NCBI RefSeq assembly: GCF_022378335.1
Contig: NZ_JAIQCI010000006.1
Span: forward strand, 186,001 to 250,000
DNA length: 64,000 nucleotides
Direction: 5' to 3'
Source: Croceicoccus hydrothermalis
Lineage (GTDB): Bacteria; Pseudomonadota; Alphaproteobacteria; Sphingomonadales; Sphingomonadaceae
Shown here: positions 37,619-47,771 of the stretch, in pieces
How the letters are laid out: every line of letters begins with the position of its first letter
Position numbering within the stretch: the first letter of the stretch is position 1
Made by a program: the position numbers and the translations under genes
The notes under the pieces: model-generated
Database searches by the model: none
Seen by the model: only the letters and a program-made list of their open reading frames with translations
Told to the model about the DNA's origin: nothing

Positions 37619-37849
37619 ATGACACATTTTGCGACGACCGTCCTGCCTTTCATGTTCTTCGCCCTTTGCGGCGTTGCGGGTTTCGTCATGAGCTGCAAAT
37701 GGTTGAAGGATCTGGCGCCGCTTCTGCGACATGGAGAGCCGTCGGTATCGAAGGTCCGCGCATCGCGAAAGACGGCGCGCGCCCGGCCCGCGCCGCGCCA
37801 TGCTGCCCCCCGGAGTGCCGCCGCTATGCCGCGGCCCGCGCTCGCCTGA
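37619..37849 (+). CDS. Small hypothetical membrane protein (76 aa)
   Basis: MTHFATTVLPFMFFALCGVA followed by GFVMSCKWLKDLAPLL: one likely membrane helix, then a basic, Ala/Pro/Arg-rich tail. The ATG has GAAGGA seven bases upstream, which is better than chance. The last 26 bases overlap the 3' end of pssA on the other strand. I recognise no family. The low-complexity second half could be a by-product of GC-rich DNA, so the gene is only moderately supported. Confidence 0.45.
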   Translation: MTHFATTVLPFMFFALCGVAGFVMSCKWLKDLAPLLRHGEPSVSKVRASRKTARARPAPRHAAPRSAAAMPRPALA

Positions 37850-38648
37850 CCTTGCGGTAGCGCCACCAGCCCAGCGGCAATAGCGCGAGATAAACCACGC
37901 AGATCGCGACCAGCGAAAGCCAGGGCTCCAGCATCAACGCCGCGCCCAGAATGCCCAGCAATGCGATAAGCTCGATCCGGATGGACCGATCCGGCTTGAT
38001 CGAGGTCCAGCTCAGCGTCGCGAGATTCGAAATCATCAGAAACGCCATCAGCACTATCCAGATCGCGACCAGCACCGGATTGCGAAAAATCGCCTCCCCC
38101 GACGCCATCCACAGATAAAGCGGCAGAAACGCCAGCCCCGCCCCCACCGGCGCGGGAACGCCGGTCAGGAAGCCGGCTGATTTGTGCGGCTGATCATCCT
38201 CGTCGATTTGCGCATTGAACCGGGCGAGCCGCAACATGCAGCACAGCGCCAGCGCCAGCGCCGCGAACCAGCCCAGGCGCGGCAGTCCCTGTAACGACCA
38301 CATGAAAATGATGAGCGCCGGTGCGACGCCGAAGGACAGCGAATCGGCCAGACTGTCGAGTTCCGCCCCAAAGCGCGATTGCGCCTTCAGCAAGCGGGCG
38401 ATCCGCCCGTCGATCCCGTCGAGCAGGCCCGCCAGGATCACGGCAAGAACGGCCATCCCCCACAGACCGTCGGTGGCAAAGCGAATGCCCGTCAGGCCAA
38501 AGCACAGGGCGGCGGCGGTAATGGCATTGGGCGCCACCGCCCGCATCGAAAGCCCACGGCTCCGCCGCGAGGGCACGGCGCGCTCGCCATGCGAGATGCG
38601 CGGCCCGACATCGCCCGGTTCGGCATGACGGTCATCGACGTGGTTCAA
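37824..38648 (-). CDS. pssA: CDP-diacylglycerol--serine O-phosphatidyltransferase
   Basis: Makes phosphatidylserine from CDP-diacylglycerol and serine. This 274-aa integral membrane enzyme (CDP-alcohol phosphatidyltransferase family) has the signature [20 protein letters not shown] followed by [14 protein letters not shown], giving the DGx2ARx8Gx3Dx3D pattern. The start is a TTG at 38648, overlapping the psd stop (TTGA); an ATG at 38546 is possible but cuts off the usual [14 protein letters not shown] segment. Its product is the substrate of Psd, encoded just upstream. Confidence 0.95.
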   Translation of the reverse strand: MNHVDDRHAEPGDVGPRISHGERAVPSRRSRGLSMRAVAPNAITAAALCFGLTGIRFATDGLWGMAVLAVILAGLLDGIDGRIARLLKAQSRFGAELDSLADSLSFGVAPALIIFMWSLQGLPRLGWFAALALALCCMLRLARFNAQIDEDDQPHKSAGFLTGVPAPVGAGLAFLPLYLWMASGEAIFRNPVLVAIWIVLMAFLMISNLATLSWTSIKPDRSIRIELIALLGILGAALMLEPWLSLVAICVVYLALLPLGWWRYRKVRRARAAA

Positions 38649-39394
38649 AGCGAAACTCCTTCGAGAAGTGGGGCATGTCCGATCTCTGCGAGGACGGTTT
38701 CCCCGGCAATGGTCCTTTGCCCCATGACGACCCGCGGTTCGGTGCCGGCGGGAAGGTAGACATCGACCCGGCTGCCGAACCGGATCAGGCCGATGCGCTG
38801 ACCTGCCGCGACCATGTCCCCTGGTTTTACGAACGGGACGATACGGCGCGCGATCAGGCCGGCGATCTGTGTAAAGCCGACCTGTACGCCATCCGCGCGC
38901 GCGACGAGGAAATGTTGACGCTCGTTGTCCTCACTCGCCTTGTCGAGGTCGGCATTGACGAACTTTCCCGGAATATAGGCGACCCGGCGGACCGTGCCGG
39001 CGATCGGGCTGCGGTTGATATGCACGTCGAACATGCTCATGAAAATCGAGATGCGGGTGACGGGATCGCCCGCCATGCCGCCGTGGCCCGATCCGTCGTC
39101 GATCTGCAATTCAGGCGGCGGTGGAACACGCGCGATAAGGGTCACGAGCCCGTCCGCCGGCGCGACGATCACGCTTTCATCCTGCGGGACGACGCGGGCG
39201 GGATCGCGAAAGAACGCCAGCACGCCGCCTGTCGCCGCCACCGTTGTCCAGGCGAGGAAACTCCACCCGATGACGAAGAACAACAGCGCGATCCCTGCCG
39301 CGATCAACGCGAATTTGCGGCCTTCGGGATGTACGGGGGGCAAGGCCCACCCGGCTTCGCCGCGCCCCCGATTGTCGAGAATTTCACCTGCCAT
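38645..39394 (-). CDS. psd: Phosphatidylserine decarboxylase
   Basis: Makes phosphatidylethanolamine. The 249-aa protein is the short, alphaproteobacterial type: an N-terminal membrane hairpin (about 27-60) and a core with [17 protein letters not shown]. The self-cleavage site, which forms the pyruvoyl group, is in [14 protein letters not shown] (Gly-Ser). It is translationally coupled to pssA. A lone-standing start ATG at 39394. Confidence 0.95.
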   Translation of the reverse strand: MAGEILDNRGRGEAGWALPPVHPEGRKFALIAAGIALLFFVIGWSFLAWTTVAATGGVLAFFRDPARVVPQDESVIVAPADGLVTLIARVPPPPELQIDDGSGHGGMAGDPVTRISIFMSMFDVHINRSPIAGTVRRVAYIPGKFVNADLDKASEDNERQHFLVARADGVQVGFTQIAGLIARRIVPFVKPGDMVAAGQRIGLIRFGSRVDVYLPAGTEPRVVMGQRTIAGETVLAEIGHAPLLEGVSL

Positions 39395-39465
39395 GTTTCA
39401 TCGTCTAGGCGCTGCGTCCGCAGGCGGCAAGCATCGCATTCTCTCGCGCATTGCGTAGTGTTCGA

Positions 39466-39932
39466 TCAGATCCGCCGAACCAGACGCAACGTTTCCGCGC
39501 CATATCCCGCCGCGTCATAGAACGCGCGCGCGCCTGTATTGCTTGCAAAAACGTCGAGAGCGACCCGCGTATACCCCTGTTCCAGGCCCCAGCTTTCCGC
39601 ACGCTTCACCAGCGCCCGCGCCACGCCGGTGCGTTCCTGATCCTCCATAACCGCCAATAGCGCGATATAGGCGCAATGCGCGTCCGCAATATCGTCCGTA
39701 CGGGCCGCACATTGACATAGCCCAGCCGCCTTTGGGAACGGCATGCAACGAATGTACCACCGGCGCTTTCGCTTTCGTCGAACGCGGTCGCGGTGAAGCG
39801 CGCCTGAAACGCTGCGACCTCGGTCTGCGAATGAGCGGGAGAGACGATGACATCGGCCAGGCGGCGGTCGAGCGTCCGGATGAATTCGCGATCTTCGGCG
39901 CCCGAGGCGGAACGGATCACGAAATCGGACAC
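39466..39932 (-). pseudogene. GNAT family N-acetyltransferase, frameshifted
   Basis: Two minus-strand frames together make one GNAT-like protein. The first starts at GTG 39932 (SDFVIRSASGAEDREFIRTL) and keeps family-like sequence to RRLGYVNVRP. The second carries the acetyl-CoA part (MEDQERTGVARALVKRAES) and VALDVFASNTGARAFYDAAG to the stop at 39466. The shift is near the GGG run at 39702-39704: one extra C on the minus strand would join VRP to RTDDIADAH in frame. It is either a recent loss of function or a single-base sequence error. It starts one base after the cobT stop. Confidence 0.7.
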
Positions 39933-39933
39933 G

Positions 39934-41748
39934 TCAGTCTTCCTCGAACAACCCGGCCAGCTGCTCGATCATCGTACCGCCCAGTTGCTCCGCATCCATG
40001 ATCGTCACGGCGCGGCGATAGTATCGCGTGACGTCGTGTCCGATCCCGATCGCGACGAGTTGCACCGGCGATTTCTTCTCGATCCACTCGATCACCTTGC
40101 GCAGATGCATTTCGAGATAGCCGGCGCTGTTCACGCTCAGCGTGGAATCGTCGACCGGCGCGCCGTCGGAAATGACCATCATGATGCGGCGGTCCTCCGG
40201 CCGGGCGAGCAGGCGGGAATGCGCCCACAACAAGGCCTCGCCATCGATGTTTTCCTTCAGCAATCCCTCGCGCATCATCAGGCCGAGATTGCGGCGCGCC
40301 CGGCGCCATGGCTCATCCGCCTGCTTGTAAACAATGTGCCGCAAATCATTGAGACGGCCGGGATTTTCCGGCTTCCCCTTGGCCAGCCATTGTTCACGCG
40401 CCTGTCCGCCCTTCCACGCGCGGGTGGTAAAGCCGAGGATCTCCGTCTTCACGCCGCAGCGTTCCAGCGTGCGGGCGAGCACGTCGGCGCTGATCGCCGC
40501 GATGGAAATCGGGCGCCCCCGCATCGAACCGGAATTGTCGATCAGCAGCGTGACGACCGTGTCCTTGAACTCCTGGTCCCGCTCCACCTTGTAGGACAGC
40601 GCCTGCCCCGGCATCGTCACCACCCGCGCCAGCCGCGCTGCGTCGAGCAGACCTTCCTCCTGATCGAAGTCCCAACTCCGGTTCTGCTGCGCCATCAAAC
40701 GGCGTTGCAAACGGTTGGCGAGCCGGGTGACGATGCCCTGCAAACCCTTCAACTGCGCGTCGAGATAGGTGCGCAGCCGGGCCAGCTCCTCTTCATCGCA
40801 AAGATCATGCGCGGCGACGATCTCGTCGAAATCGTTGGAGAATGCCTTGTAGTCGAAATCGTCGGGCAGCTCGGTCCATGGCCGGTTGGGGCGCACCGGC
40901 ATCATCCCGTCCTCGGCGCCGTCCGCGGGGTCTGGCTCGCCCTCGCTTTCGGCTTCGCCCTCGTCCTCACCATCGCCTTCGGCCTCGGGATCGGGATCGC
41001 CGGGCTGCTGATCGACGCGCATGTCCTCCTGGTTCGATTCGGACAGGTCGTCCTCCTCGTCCTGGGTTTCCTCGCCCTCCGGCTCGTCGCCATCCTCGCC
41101 CGCCTCGTCAGGCTCCGGCTCGGTCGCGATCAGTTCGAGATGTTCGAGCAGGCCGATCGCCCTCTTCTGAAACTCGGACTGGTCGTCCATCGCGGCGAGC
41201 AGATCGTCGAAATCGCCGCCGATCGCGCTTTCTATCTGTTCGCGGCGCAGGTCGACGCCGGCGCGCGCGGCCTGCGGAACCGCCTCCCCCGTCAGATGTT
41301 CGCGCAGCATCAACGCCAGCGCGGTCGAAATCGGCGCATCCTCGACCCGGTCGGCGCGGCTGATCGGGTCGGTGGCGATCCGCTTGTCCAGCGCGGCGGC
41401 GAGATTGTCGCGCACCCCGCCCATCGCATTCGCGCCCAACGCCTCCCACCGTACCTGTTCGATCGCATCGAAGGCGGCGCGGGCCATCGGTTCCGCCGGA
41501 CGGGCGCGCAAGTGCCGCTGCGCATCGTGATAGCGGCGTTTAAGCGCGTAGCTGTCGGCGACGCCCCGCGCGCTGGCGACCGGCCCGGCCTCCAGCTTGC
41601 GGCCCGGCATCGGCACGCGCACGGTGTTGCCGACCTGCGCGGGCGCGTCGCTGGTCCAGCTGACATCGAGTTCAGGCTCGCGCGCGACGGCGCGGGTCGT
41701 GGCGGTCAGCGCGTTGCGGAACCGGTCGAGGGGGGATTCGTCTGCCAA
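39934..41748 (-). CDS. cobT: Aerobic cobaltochelatase subunit CobT
   Basis: CobT (604 aa) works with the AAA+ subunit CobS and the large subunit CobN to insert cobalt into hydrogenobyrinate a,c-diamide. An N-terminal helical part is followed by a long acidic linker ([20 protein letters not shown]) at about 215-285. The C-terminal VWA domain has the MIDAS motif [13 protein letters not shown] and [15 protein letters not shown]. The start is TTG 41748 with AAGGGGG upstream. It lies 12 bases behind tal. cobS and cobN are not in the window. Confidence 0.93.
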   Translation of the reverse strand: MADESPLDRFRNALTATTRAVAREPELDVSWTSDAPAQVGNTVRVPMPGRKLEAGPVASARGVADSYALKRRYHDAQRHLRARPAEPMARAAFDAIEQVRWEALGANAMGGVRDNLAAALDKRIATDPISRADRVEDAPISTALALMLREHLTGEAVPQAARAGVDLRREQIESAIGGDFDDLLAAMDDQSEFQKRAIGLLEHLELIATEPEPDEAGEDGDEPEGEETQDEEDDLSESNQEDMRVDQQPGDPDPEAEGDGEDEGEAESEGEPDPADGAEDGMMPVRPNRPWTELPDDFDYKAFSNDFDEIVAAHDLCDEEELARLRTYLDAQLKGLQGIVTRLANRLQRRLMAQQNRSWDFDQEEGLLDAARLARVVTMPGQALSYKVERDQEFKDTVVTLLIDNSGSMRGRPISIAAISADVLARTLERCGVKTEILGFTTRAWKGGQAREQWLAKGKPENPGRLNDLRHIVYKQADEPWRRARRNLGLMMREGLLKENIDGEALLWAHSRLLARPEDRRIMMVISDGAPVDDSTLSVNSAGYLEMHLRKVIEWIEKKSPVQLVAIGIGHDVTRYYRRAVTIMDAEQLGGTMIEQLAGLFEED

Positions 41749-41760
41749 GCCGACGCCCCC

Positions 41761-42414
41761 TTAAAGGATGCTCTGGCCGGTCTTCGCCCAGTCGGCGGTA
41801 AACCCTTCGAGCCCCTTTTGCGTCAGCACGTGATCGGCCAGCCCCTTGATCACCTTGGGCGGCATGGTGGCGACGTCGGCCCCGATCTTTGCCGCCTGCA
41901 GCACATGGGTCGCATGACGGATCGACGCGGCGAGGATCTGCGTCTCGAAGCCGTAATTGTCGTAGATGAGGCGCATGTCCTCGATCAGATGCATGCCATC
42001 GATGCCGTTGTCGTCGTGACGCCCGATGAAGGGGGAAACGAATGTCGCCCCCGCCTTTGCGGCCAGCAGCGCCTGATTGGCGGAAAAGCACAGGGTGACG
42101 TTGACCATCGTGCCATCGTCGGTCAACTTGCGACAGGTTTTCAGCCCGTCGATCGTCAGCGGCACCTTGATGCAGACGTTATCGGCGATCTTGCGGAGCA
42201 CCTCGGCCTCGCGCATCATGGTTTCATGGTCGAGCGCGACGACCTCGGCCGACACCGGGCCGTCGGTCAGGCCGCAGATTTCCTTCGTCACCTCCTTGAA
42301 ATCACGGCCCGATTTCGCGATCAGCGAGGGGTTCGTCGTAACCCCGTCGAGCAATCCGGTTTCGGCCAGTTCGCGAATTTCGGCGGTGTCGGCGGTGTCG
42401 GCAAAGAATTTCAT
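41761..42414 (-). CDS. tal: Transaldolase, TalC/fructose-6-phosphate aldolase type
   Basis: A small 217-aa class I aldolase-fold enzyme of the TalC/FSA group, which moves a dihydroxyacetone unit between sugars in the pentose phosphate pathway. It starts [20 protein letters not shown]. The Schiff-base lysine is in [13 protein letters not shown], and [15 protein letters not shown] is near the end. Sequence alone does not separate transaldolase from fructose-6-phosphate aldolase. ATG 42414. It is followed 12 bases later by cobT. Confidence 0.93.
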   Translation of the reverse strand: MKFFADTADTAEIRELAETGLLDGVTTNPSLIAKSGRDFKEVTKEICGLTDGPVSAEVVALDHETMMREAEVLRKIADNVCIKVPLTIDGLKTCRKLTDDGTMVNVTLCFSANQALLAAKAGATFVSPFIGRHDDNGIDGMHLIEDMRLIYDNYGFETQILAASIRHATHVLQAAKIGADVATMPPKVIKGLADHVLTQKGLEGFTADWAKTGQSIL

Positions 42415-42508
42415 GGGTAAGGCCCCTCGCGATAATGCGGTCATGCGATAATTACGAATCTCGCTCTGCCTATATGCATCGCCCGCCGCCGACGCTACCC
42501 CGCCATGC

Positions 42509-43216
42509 TCACAGCACCGCATCGCCCAGGTCGTTGAGACCGAAGACACGCCGGATGAGCGGATCGTTCGTGCTGTCCGGGTTTTGGCGAATATATGCCT
42601 CCTCCCGGCCGATCTGGGTCCAGATCGTATTCTCGACCTCGTCGGTAAAGCGGCCCGTAACCCGTTGAATATCCACGCCGGCAAGGTCGGAGAGCGCCGG
42701 GCCGAGCAGTGGGTCGTCGATGATCCGCATGGCATCGCGCACCTCCGGCAGCATCACATCGATAAGGCGGCGCCCCATGCTCGCGCGCAGGAATCCGGTC
42801 GCCGCCGTATCGCCGCCCCGGACGAGGTCGATCGCGTTGCGGATGCCCACGACCCGGATCGCATCGGCCACGGCGGGCGCGGCGGCGGCGGCCCCGTCGG
42901 CGGCCACGTCATAAAGCGCGCGGGCCATCCGGTCGCGCACCAGCGAGGAGCCGAGAATACGCTCCACCGCGCCGCCGCGCACCCCGCCCAGCACCGTGCC
43001 GAGGTCGAGCGCGGCGATCTGCGTATCGTAGAACCCGCCGGGCGCCAGCATCCGGTCGAACGCATTCACGCTCGATATCGTCAGCAGGCGGCGGATTGCC
43101 TCGTCAAGGCTGAACCCGCCATAGCTGGCGCAGCCCGGCAGCGTCATCGCCGCCGCGCCCATCATGGAAAGGCCGATGAAACGGCGGCGGCTTGCGGGGG
43201 TGGTCGTCAATTCCAT
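42509..43216 (-). CDS. DUF4197 domain protein, predicted Tat-type lipoprotein
   Basis: A 235-aa protein whose start [20 protein letters not shown] leads into [10 protein letters not shown]. This twin-arginine-like region with a lipobox suggests Tat export and lipid anchoring. The rest is helical and matches the DUF4197 family ([32 protein letters not shown]). No function is known. ATG 43216; the start at 43330 would add a basic segment overlapping the priA promoter region. It is divergent from priA. Confidence 0.85.
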   Translation of the reverse strand: MELTTTPASRRRFIGLSMMGAAAMTLPGCASYGGFSLDEAIRRLLTISSVNAFDRMLAPGGFYDTQIAALDLGTVLGGVRGGAVERILGSSLVRDRMARALYDVAADGAAAAAPAVADAIRVVGIRNAIDLVRGGDTAATGFLRASMGRRLIDVMLPEVRDAMRIIDDPLLGPALSDLAGVDIQRVTGRFTDEVENTIWTQIGREEAYIRQNPDSTNDPLIRRVFGLNDLGDAVL

Positions 43217-43328
43217 CGTCGGTCTTTCCTTTGCCTGTCGGGCGGCGCGCTGGCCTGCCCATGCCCGATACGCCGCACGGGTGCCGCGTTGTGTTGTGCG
43301 TTCCGGCGTCCCATATGGGGCGCGGCCC

Positions 43329-45539
43329 ATGAACCAGACCGAAACCTCCTCCCCCCGAACTCCGCCCGATGGGCGCGCGCGCGTCCGCCTGCTCGTGATG
43401 AACGCGGCGCTCGGTCCGCTCGACTATACCGTGCCCCCGTCGCTCGTCGTGGAGCCGGGAAGCGTGGTGGTCGCGCCGCTCGGCCCCCGGCAGGTCACGG
43501 GGATCGTGTGGGAGACAGAACGCCTTCCCGGCGCGCCGGTTCCGTTTGCGAAGCTGCGGCCGATCCTCGCCGTGATGCCGGTGCCGCCACTGTCGGCGTC
43601 GCTGCGACGGCTGATCGAATGGACCGCCGATTATTATTGCGCCGCGATGAGCAGCGTCGCACGCATGGCACTGTCGTCGGGCGCGGCATTGCGCGGCGGG
43701 GGCAGCATTACCGAATACCGGCTGACGGGTGAGGATCCCGGCCGCATCACGCCGCAGCGCGAACGCGCGCTCGACGCGTTGCAGGGCGAACAGGGCACCA
43801 TTCGCGAACTGTCCGCCCTGTCCGAGGTGTCGGAGGCGGTATTGCGCGGGCTGGTGAATGCAGGCGCGCTGGAACCGGTGCAGGTCGATATCGACCGCCC
43901 CTACCCCGCCGCCGATCCGGACCATGCGCCGCCCGCGCTCAACGACGGGCAGCAGGCGGTCGCCGATCGCTTCGTCGCCGCGGTGGCGGAGCGCCGCTTC
44001 GCGCCCTTCCTCCTCGACGGGGTGACGGGATCGGGCAAGACCGAGGTCTATTTCGAAGCAGTGGCAGAGGCGATCCGAACCGGGCGGCAAGTGCTGGTCC
44101 TGCTCCCCGAAATCGCCCTGACCGAAAATTTCCTCAAACGGTTCGAGGCGCGCTTTGGCGTGGCCCCGGTGGTGTGGCACTCTAATCAGAAATCGTCGGA
44201 ACGGCGCCGCGCCTGGCGTCAGGTGGCGAGCGGCGGGGCGCAGGTGGTGGTGGGCGCGCGTTCGGCGCTGTTCCTGCCGTTTGCGCGGCTCGGCCTCATC
44301 GTCGTCGACGAAGCGCACGAGATCAGCTTCAAGCAGGACGATGGCGTGCGTTACAACGCGCGCGATGTCGCCGTGATGCGCGCCCGGTTCGAAGGTGCGC
44401 CCGTCATCCTCGCCAGTGCGACGCCCGCGCTCGAAAGCCTGCAGATGGCGGAGGCGGGCGTTTATGAAAAGCTCGACCTGCCGGCGCGGTTCGGCGGCGC
44501 GAACCTGCCCGACATCGCCATCGTCGACCTGCGCGAACAGGTGCCGCCGCGCGGCCGGTGGATCGCCCCGCCGCTGGTGGAGGCGATGCGCGAACGGCTG
44601 AACCGGGGGGAGCAGGTGCTGCTCTTCCTCAACCGGCGGGGTTATGCGCCGCTGACGCTGTGCCGCAATTGCGGGTATCGGTTCCAATGCCCGAACTGTT
44701 CGGCGTGGCTGGTCGAACATCGGCTGTCGGCACGGCTCGCCTGTCACCATTGCGGCCACGAAGTGCCCAGCCCCGAAGCCTGTCCTGAGTGCGGGGAGCG
44801 CGATTGCCTCACCGCCTGCGGTCCGGGCGTGGAGCGGATCGCCGACGAGGTGTCAGAAATCTTTCCCGACGCGCGCACCGCCGTCGTCACGTCGGACACG
44901 CTGTCGAATCCGGAAAAGATCGGCGCCTTCGTCGATGCGGCGCATGGCGGTGCGATCGACGTGATCGTCGGCACGCAGCTTGTCACCAAGGGGTATCATT
45001 TCCCCGAACTCACCCTCGTCGGGGTGATCGACGCGGATCTCGGCCTCGAAGGGGGCGACCTGCGCGCCGCCGAACGATCGTATCAGCAGATCGCGCAGGT
45101 CGCTGGCCGGGCCGGCCGGGCGAAGAAGGCGGGCGAGGTCCTCATTCAGACCCGCCACCCCGAAGCGCCCGTCATCGCGGCGCTGGCGGCCGGCGACCGC
45201 GATGCGTTCTACGCCGCGGAGACGGACGCGCGCCGCCATGCGGGCGCCCCGCCCTTTGGCCGATGGGCCGCGATCATCGTATCGAGCGAGGACGAAGCCG
45301 AAGCCCGCGATGCGGCACGCGCCATCGGCGGCGCCGCGCCGCGCATGGACGATCTCGCCGTCTATGGCCCCGCACCGGCGCCGCTGTCGCTTTTACGCAA
45401 TCGTTACCGCTATCGCCTATTGATCAATGCAAGGCGGAGTGCGGCATTGCAGGATACGCTCCGGAACTGGCTCGGCGCGCTCGCATTTCCATCGGGCGTT
45501 CGGGTCGGCATCGACATCGACCCGTATAGTTTTGTCTGA
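43329..45539 (+). CDS. priA: Primosomal protein N' (replication restart helicase PriA)
   Basis: 736-aa helicase that reloads the replicative helicase at stalled forks. The 3'-DNA-binding N-terminal domain is followed by the helicase lobe with Walker A GVTGSGKTEVY and DEAH (VVDEAHE). Eight zinc-binding cysteines are seen across CRNCGYRFQCPNC and LACHHCGHEVPSPEACPECG. A C-terminal helicase lobe follows. ATG 43329 is chosen; the upstream extension of the frame overlaps the DUF4197 gene. Confidence 0.97.
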   Translation: MNQTETSSPRTPPDGRARVRLLVMNAALGPLDYTVPPSLVVEPGSVVVAPLGPRQVTGIVWETERLPGAPVPFAKLRPILAVMPVPPLSASLRRLIEWTADYYCAAMSSVARMALSSGAALRGGGSITEYRLTGEDPGRITPQRERALDALQGEQGTIRELSALSEVSEAVLRGLVNAGALEPVQVDIDRPYPAADPDHAPPALNDGQQAVADRFVAAVAERRFAPFLLDGVTGSGKTEVYFEAVAEAIRTGRQVLVLLPEIALTENFLKRFEARFGVAPVVWHSNQKSSERRRAWRQVASGGAQVVVGARSALFLPFARLGLIVVDEAHEISFKQDDGVRYNARDVAVMRARFEGAPVILASATPALESLQMAEAGVYEKLDLPARFGGANLPDIAIVDLREQVPPRGRWIAPPLVEAMRERLNRGEQVLLFLNRRGYAPLTLCRNCGYRFQCPNCSAWLVEHRLSARLACHHCGHEVPSPEACPECGERDCLTACGPGVERIADEVSEIFPDARTAVVTSDTLSNPEKIGAFVDAAHGGAIDVIVGTQLVTKGYHFPELTLVGVIDADLGLEGGDLRAAERSYQQIAQVAGRAGRAKKAGEVLIQTRHPEAPVIAALAAGDRDAFYAAETDARRHAGAPPFGRWAAIIVSSEDEAEARDAARAIGGAAPRMDDLAVYGPAPAPLSLLRNRYRYRLLINARRSAALQDTLRNWLGALAFPSGVRVGIDIDPYSFV

Positions 45540-45555
45540 AGTGCGAAAGGCGCAA

Positions 45556-46188
45556 ATGCTCACTGTCCATCATCTCGGCGTGTCCCAGTCCGAGCGTGTC
45601 GTGTGGCTATGCGAGGAAATTGGCGTCCCGTATCGCATGGTGCGCCACGAACGGCGGGAGGACAACAACCTCGCCCCCGAAGCGCTCAAGGCCATGCATC
45701 CCATGGGGCTTGCCCCCGTGATCGAAGATGATGGCCGTATCCTCGGCGAAAGTGCGGCAATCTGCGAATATATCGACGCGCGTTACAACGATGGCGGGCT
45801 GACGCCGAAACCGGGCGATCCCGATTACGTCGATTTTCTCTACTGGTTCCACTTTGCCAGCGGCACGCTGATGCCGAACATGTACATGGAAGCGGTGGTG
45901 GTGATGGGCGATCTGGAGGAGCCGCCCTTCTTCTTCGTCGACCGGAAGCGCCGTTCATGGTCCATGCTCGAAAAGCGCCTTGGCGAAGTTCCGTTCTTCG
46001 CGGGGGAGCGGCTGACGCTGGCCGACATCATGATCGTGTTCGTCGTTACGACGGGTCGCATGTTCATCAATTTCGACCTCGACGCCTGCCCCAATGCCCG
46101 CGCCTATCTGCGCCGGATCGGGGAACGCCCCGCCTATCGCGCCGCCATGGCCAAGGCGGAGCCGGGCTTTCGTCCCATGCTGGACTGA
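45556..46188 (+). CDS. Glutathione S-transferase family protein
   Basis: A 210-aa soluble GST. The thioredoxin-like N-terminal domain has HHLGVSQSERVVWLCEEIGV, where Ser is in the catalytic position, and the glutathione-binding LAPVIEDDGRILGESAAI. The all-helical C-terminal domain follows (ERLTLADIMIVF). Substrate unknown. It starts 16 bases after priA and ends 8 bases before the photolyase start, so it is likely cotranscribed with it. Confidence 0.92.
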   Translation: MLTVHHLGVSQSERVVWLCEEIGVPYRMVRHERREDNNLAPEALKAMHPMGLAPVIEDDGRILGESAAICEYIDARYNDGGLTPKPGDPDYVDFLYWFHFASGTLMPNMYMEAVVVMGDLEEPPFFFVDRKRRSWSMLEKRLGEVPFFAGERLTLADIMIVFVVTTGRMFINFDLDACPNARAYLRRIGERPAYRAAMAKAEPGFRPMLD

Positions 46189-46196
46189 TCCGCGAG

Positions 46197-47771
46197 GTGA
46201 CCGTTCTCGTTCCCGTATTGGGCGATCAGCTTTCGTTCGGTCTCGCCTCGCTGCGCGATTGCGACAAAAGTGACACCGTCGTGCTGTTGATGGAGGTGCG
46301 CGAGGAGTGCACCTATGTAAGGCATCACAAGCAGAAGATCGCCCTGATCCTGTCCGCCATGCGCCATTTCGCCGAAGAATTGCGCGACGATGGCTGGACC
46401 GTGGATTACATCGAATTGTGCGACCCCGACAATACTGGAAGCCTGACCGGCGAGATCATGCGCGCGGCACAAAGGCACGATGCCGATCTGGTGCGGGTGG
46501 TGGAGCCGGGGGAATGGCGGCTCGACAAGGCGTTGAAGGGATTGATGGGCGCCCTCCCCTGCGACATGGAGATCGTGCCCGACGACCGCTATCTGTGTTC
46601 CATCCCCGAATTCATCGGCTGGGCGCAGGGGCGCGGCGAGTTGCGCATGGAATATTTCTATCGCGAGATGCGGCGCAATACCGGCCTGCTCATGACAAAA
46701 GCCGATGAAGAGACCGGGTCCGCGGCCGCACCGGCGGGTGGGCAATGGAATTACGACCGTGAAAACCGCGCCGGTCCCGACGATGCGATGGACCCGCCGC
46801 CGGCCCCGAAATTCTCACCTGACGAAAGCACCCGCGCGGTGATCGCCATGGTGGAGCGGGAATTTGCCGACCATTTCGGCACGACCGACGGCTTCGCCTG
46901 GCCGGTCACGGCGAAGGAGGCGGAGAAAGCCGTCGACGCCTTCGTCGCGGATCGCCTGCCTCTTTTCGGAAAATATCAGGACGCGATGGTACATGGCGAG
47001 GACGACCTGTTCCACTCGCTGCTCTCGACCTCCATCAATCTTGGCCTGCTCGACCCCGTGGCGGTGTGCCGCCGGGCGGAAGCGGCGTATGACGCGGGCG
47101 AGGCGCCATTGAACGCGGTGGAAGGGTTCATCCGGCAGATCATCGGCTGGCGCGAATATATCCGTGGCATGTACTGGCTCGAAATGCCGGAGCTGGCCGA
47201 GGCGAACGCATTGGACGCGGATCGGCCGCTGCCCGAATTCTACTGGACCGGCGAAACCGACATGCGCTGCCTCGCCGATTGCGTGCGTTCGACGCGCGAC
47301 AATGCCCATGCCCACCATATTCAACGGCTGATGATACTCGGCAATTTCGCGCTCATCGCCGGGATCGTGCCGCAGGATGTCGAGGATTGGTTCCTCGTCG
47401 TCTATGCCGATGCGTATGAATGGGTGGAATTGCCGAATGTGGCGGCAATGGCGCTCTGGGCGGACAAGGGGCGGCTTGCGTCCAAACCCTATGCCGCGGG
47501 GGGCAATTACATCAACAGGATGTCGGATTATTGCCGCGATTGCCATTATTCGGTGTCGAAGAAAACGGGCGACGGTGCCTGCCCGTTCAACGCGCTTTAC
47601 TGGCATTTCATGGTGCGCAACCGGCGCGTGCTGGAACGCAACAACCGCGTGGCGCGCGTCTATTCGACATGGGACCGGATGAAGGAGGAACGGCGAGGCG
47701 AATATATGGCCAGCGCCGATGCGTTTCTGGAAACCCTCACACCCGCGCGCAAGGGATGGGCGCGGGGCTAG
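46197..47771 (+). CDS. Cryptochrome/photolyase of the iron-sulfur (FeS-BCP, PhrB-like) class
   Basis: A 524-aa flavoprotein of the prokaryotic FeS photolyase group, some members of which repair (6-4) photoproducts. The start is GTG 46197 (TVLVPVLGDQLSFGL). The N-terminal Rossmann domain is followed by a helical FAD domain (FIRQIIGWREYIRGMYW). Four cysteines fit the [4Fe-4S] cluster: Cys358 in DMRCLAD, then Cys446 and Cys449 in YCRDC, and Cys462 in GDGACPFN. The spacings (88, 3, 13) match those I recall for PhrB. DNAHAHHIQRLM is also conserved. It converges with the alkyltransferase gene and overlaps it by four bases. Confidence 0.9.
   Translation: MTVLVPVLGDQLSFGLASLRDCDKSDTVVLLMEVREECTYVRHHKQKIALILSAMRHFAEELRDDGWTVDYIELCDPDNTGSLTGEIMRAAQRHDADLVRVVEPGEWRLDKALKGLMGALPCDMEIVPDDRYLCSIPEFIGWAQGRGELRMEYFYREMRRNTGLLMTKADEETGSAAAPAGGQWNYDRENRAGPDDAMDPPPAPKFSPDESTRAVIAMVEREFADHFGTTDGFAWPVTAKEAEKAVDAFVADRLPLFGKYQDAMVHGEDDLFHSLLSTSINLGLLDPVAVCRRAEAAYDAGEAPLNAVEGFIRQIIGWREYIRGMYWLEMPELAEANALDADRPLPEFYWTGETDMRCLADCVRSTRDNAHAHHIQRLMILGNFALIAGIVPQDVEDWFLVVYADAYEWVELPNVAAMALWADKGRLASKPYAAGGNYINRMSDYCRDCHYSVSKKTGDGACPFNALYWHFMVRNRRVLERNNRVARVYSTWDRMKEERRGEYMASADAFLETLTPARKGWARG

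Noticed and set aside
39847-42420. Very long open frame (about 857 codons) on the plus strand opposite cobT and tal
   Set aside because: Antisense to two well-recognised genes. The translation is rich in Arg, His, Ala, Asp and Gly without motifs, as expected in GC-rich DNA where stop codons are rare.
42415-42508. Promoter or RNA gene in the gap between tal and the DUF4197 gene
   Set aside because: A GCATATAGGCA string looks -10-like, but there is no -35 at the right spacing and no stable RNA fold.
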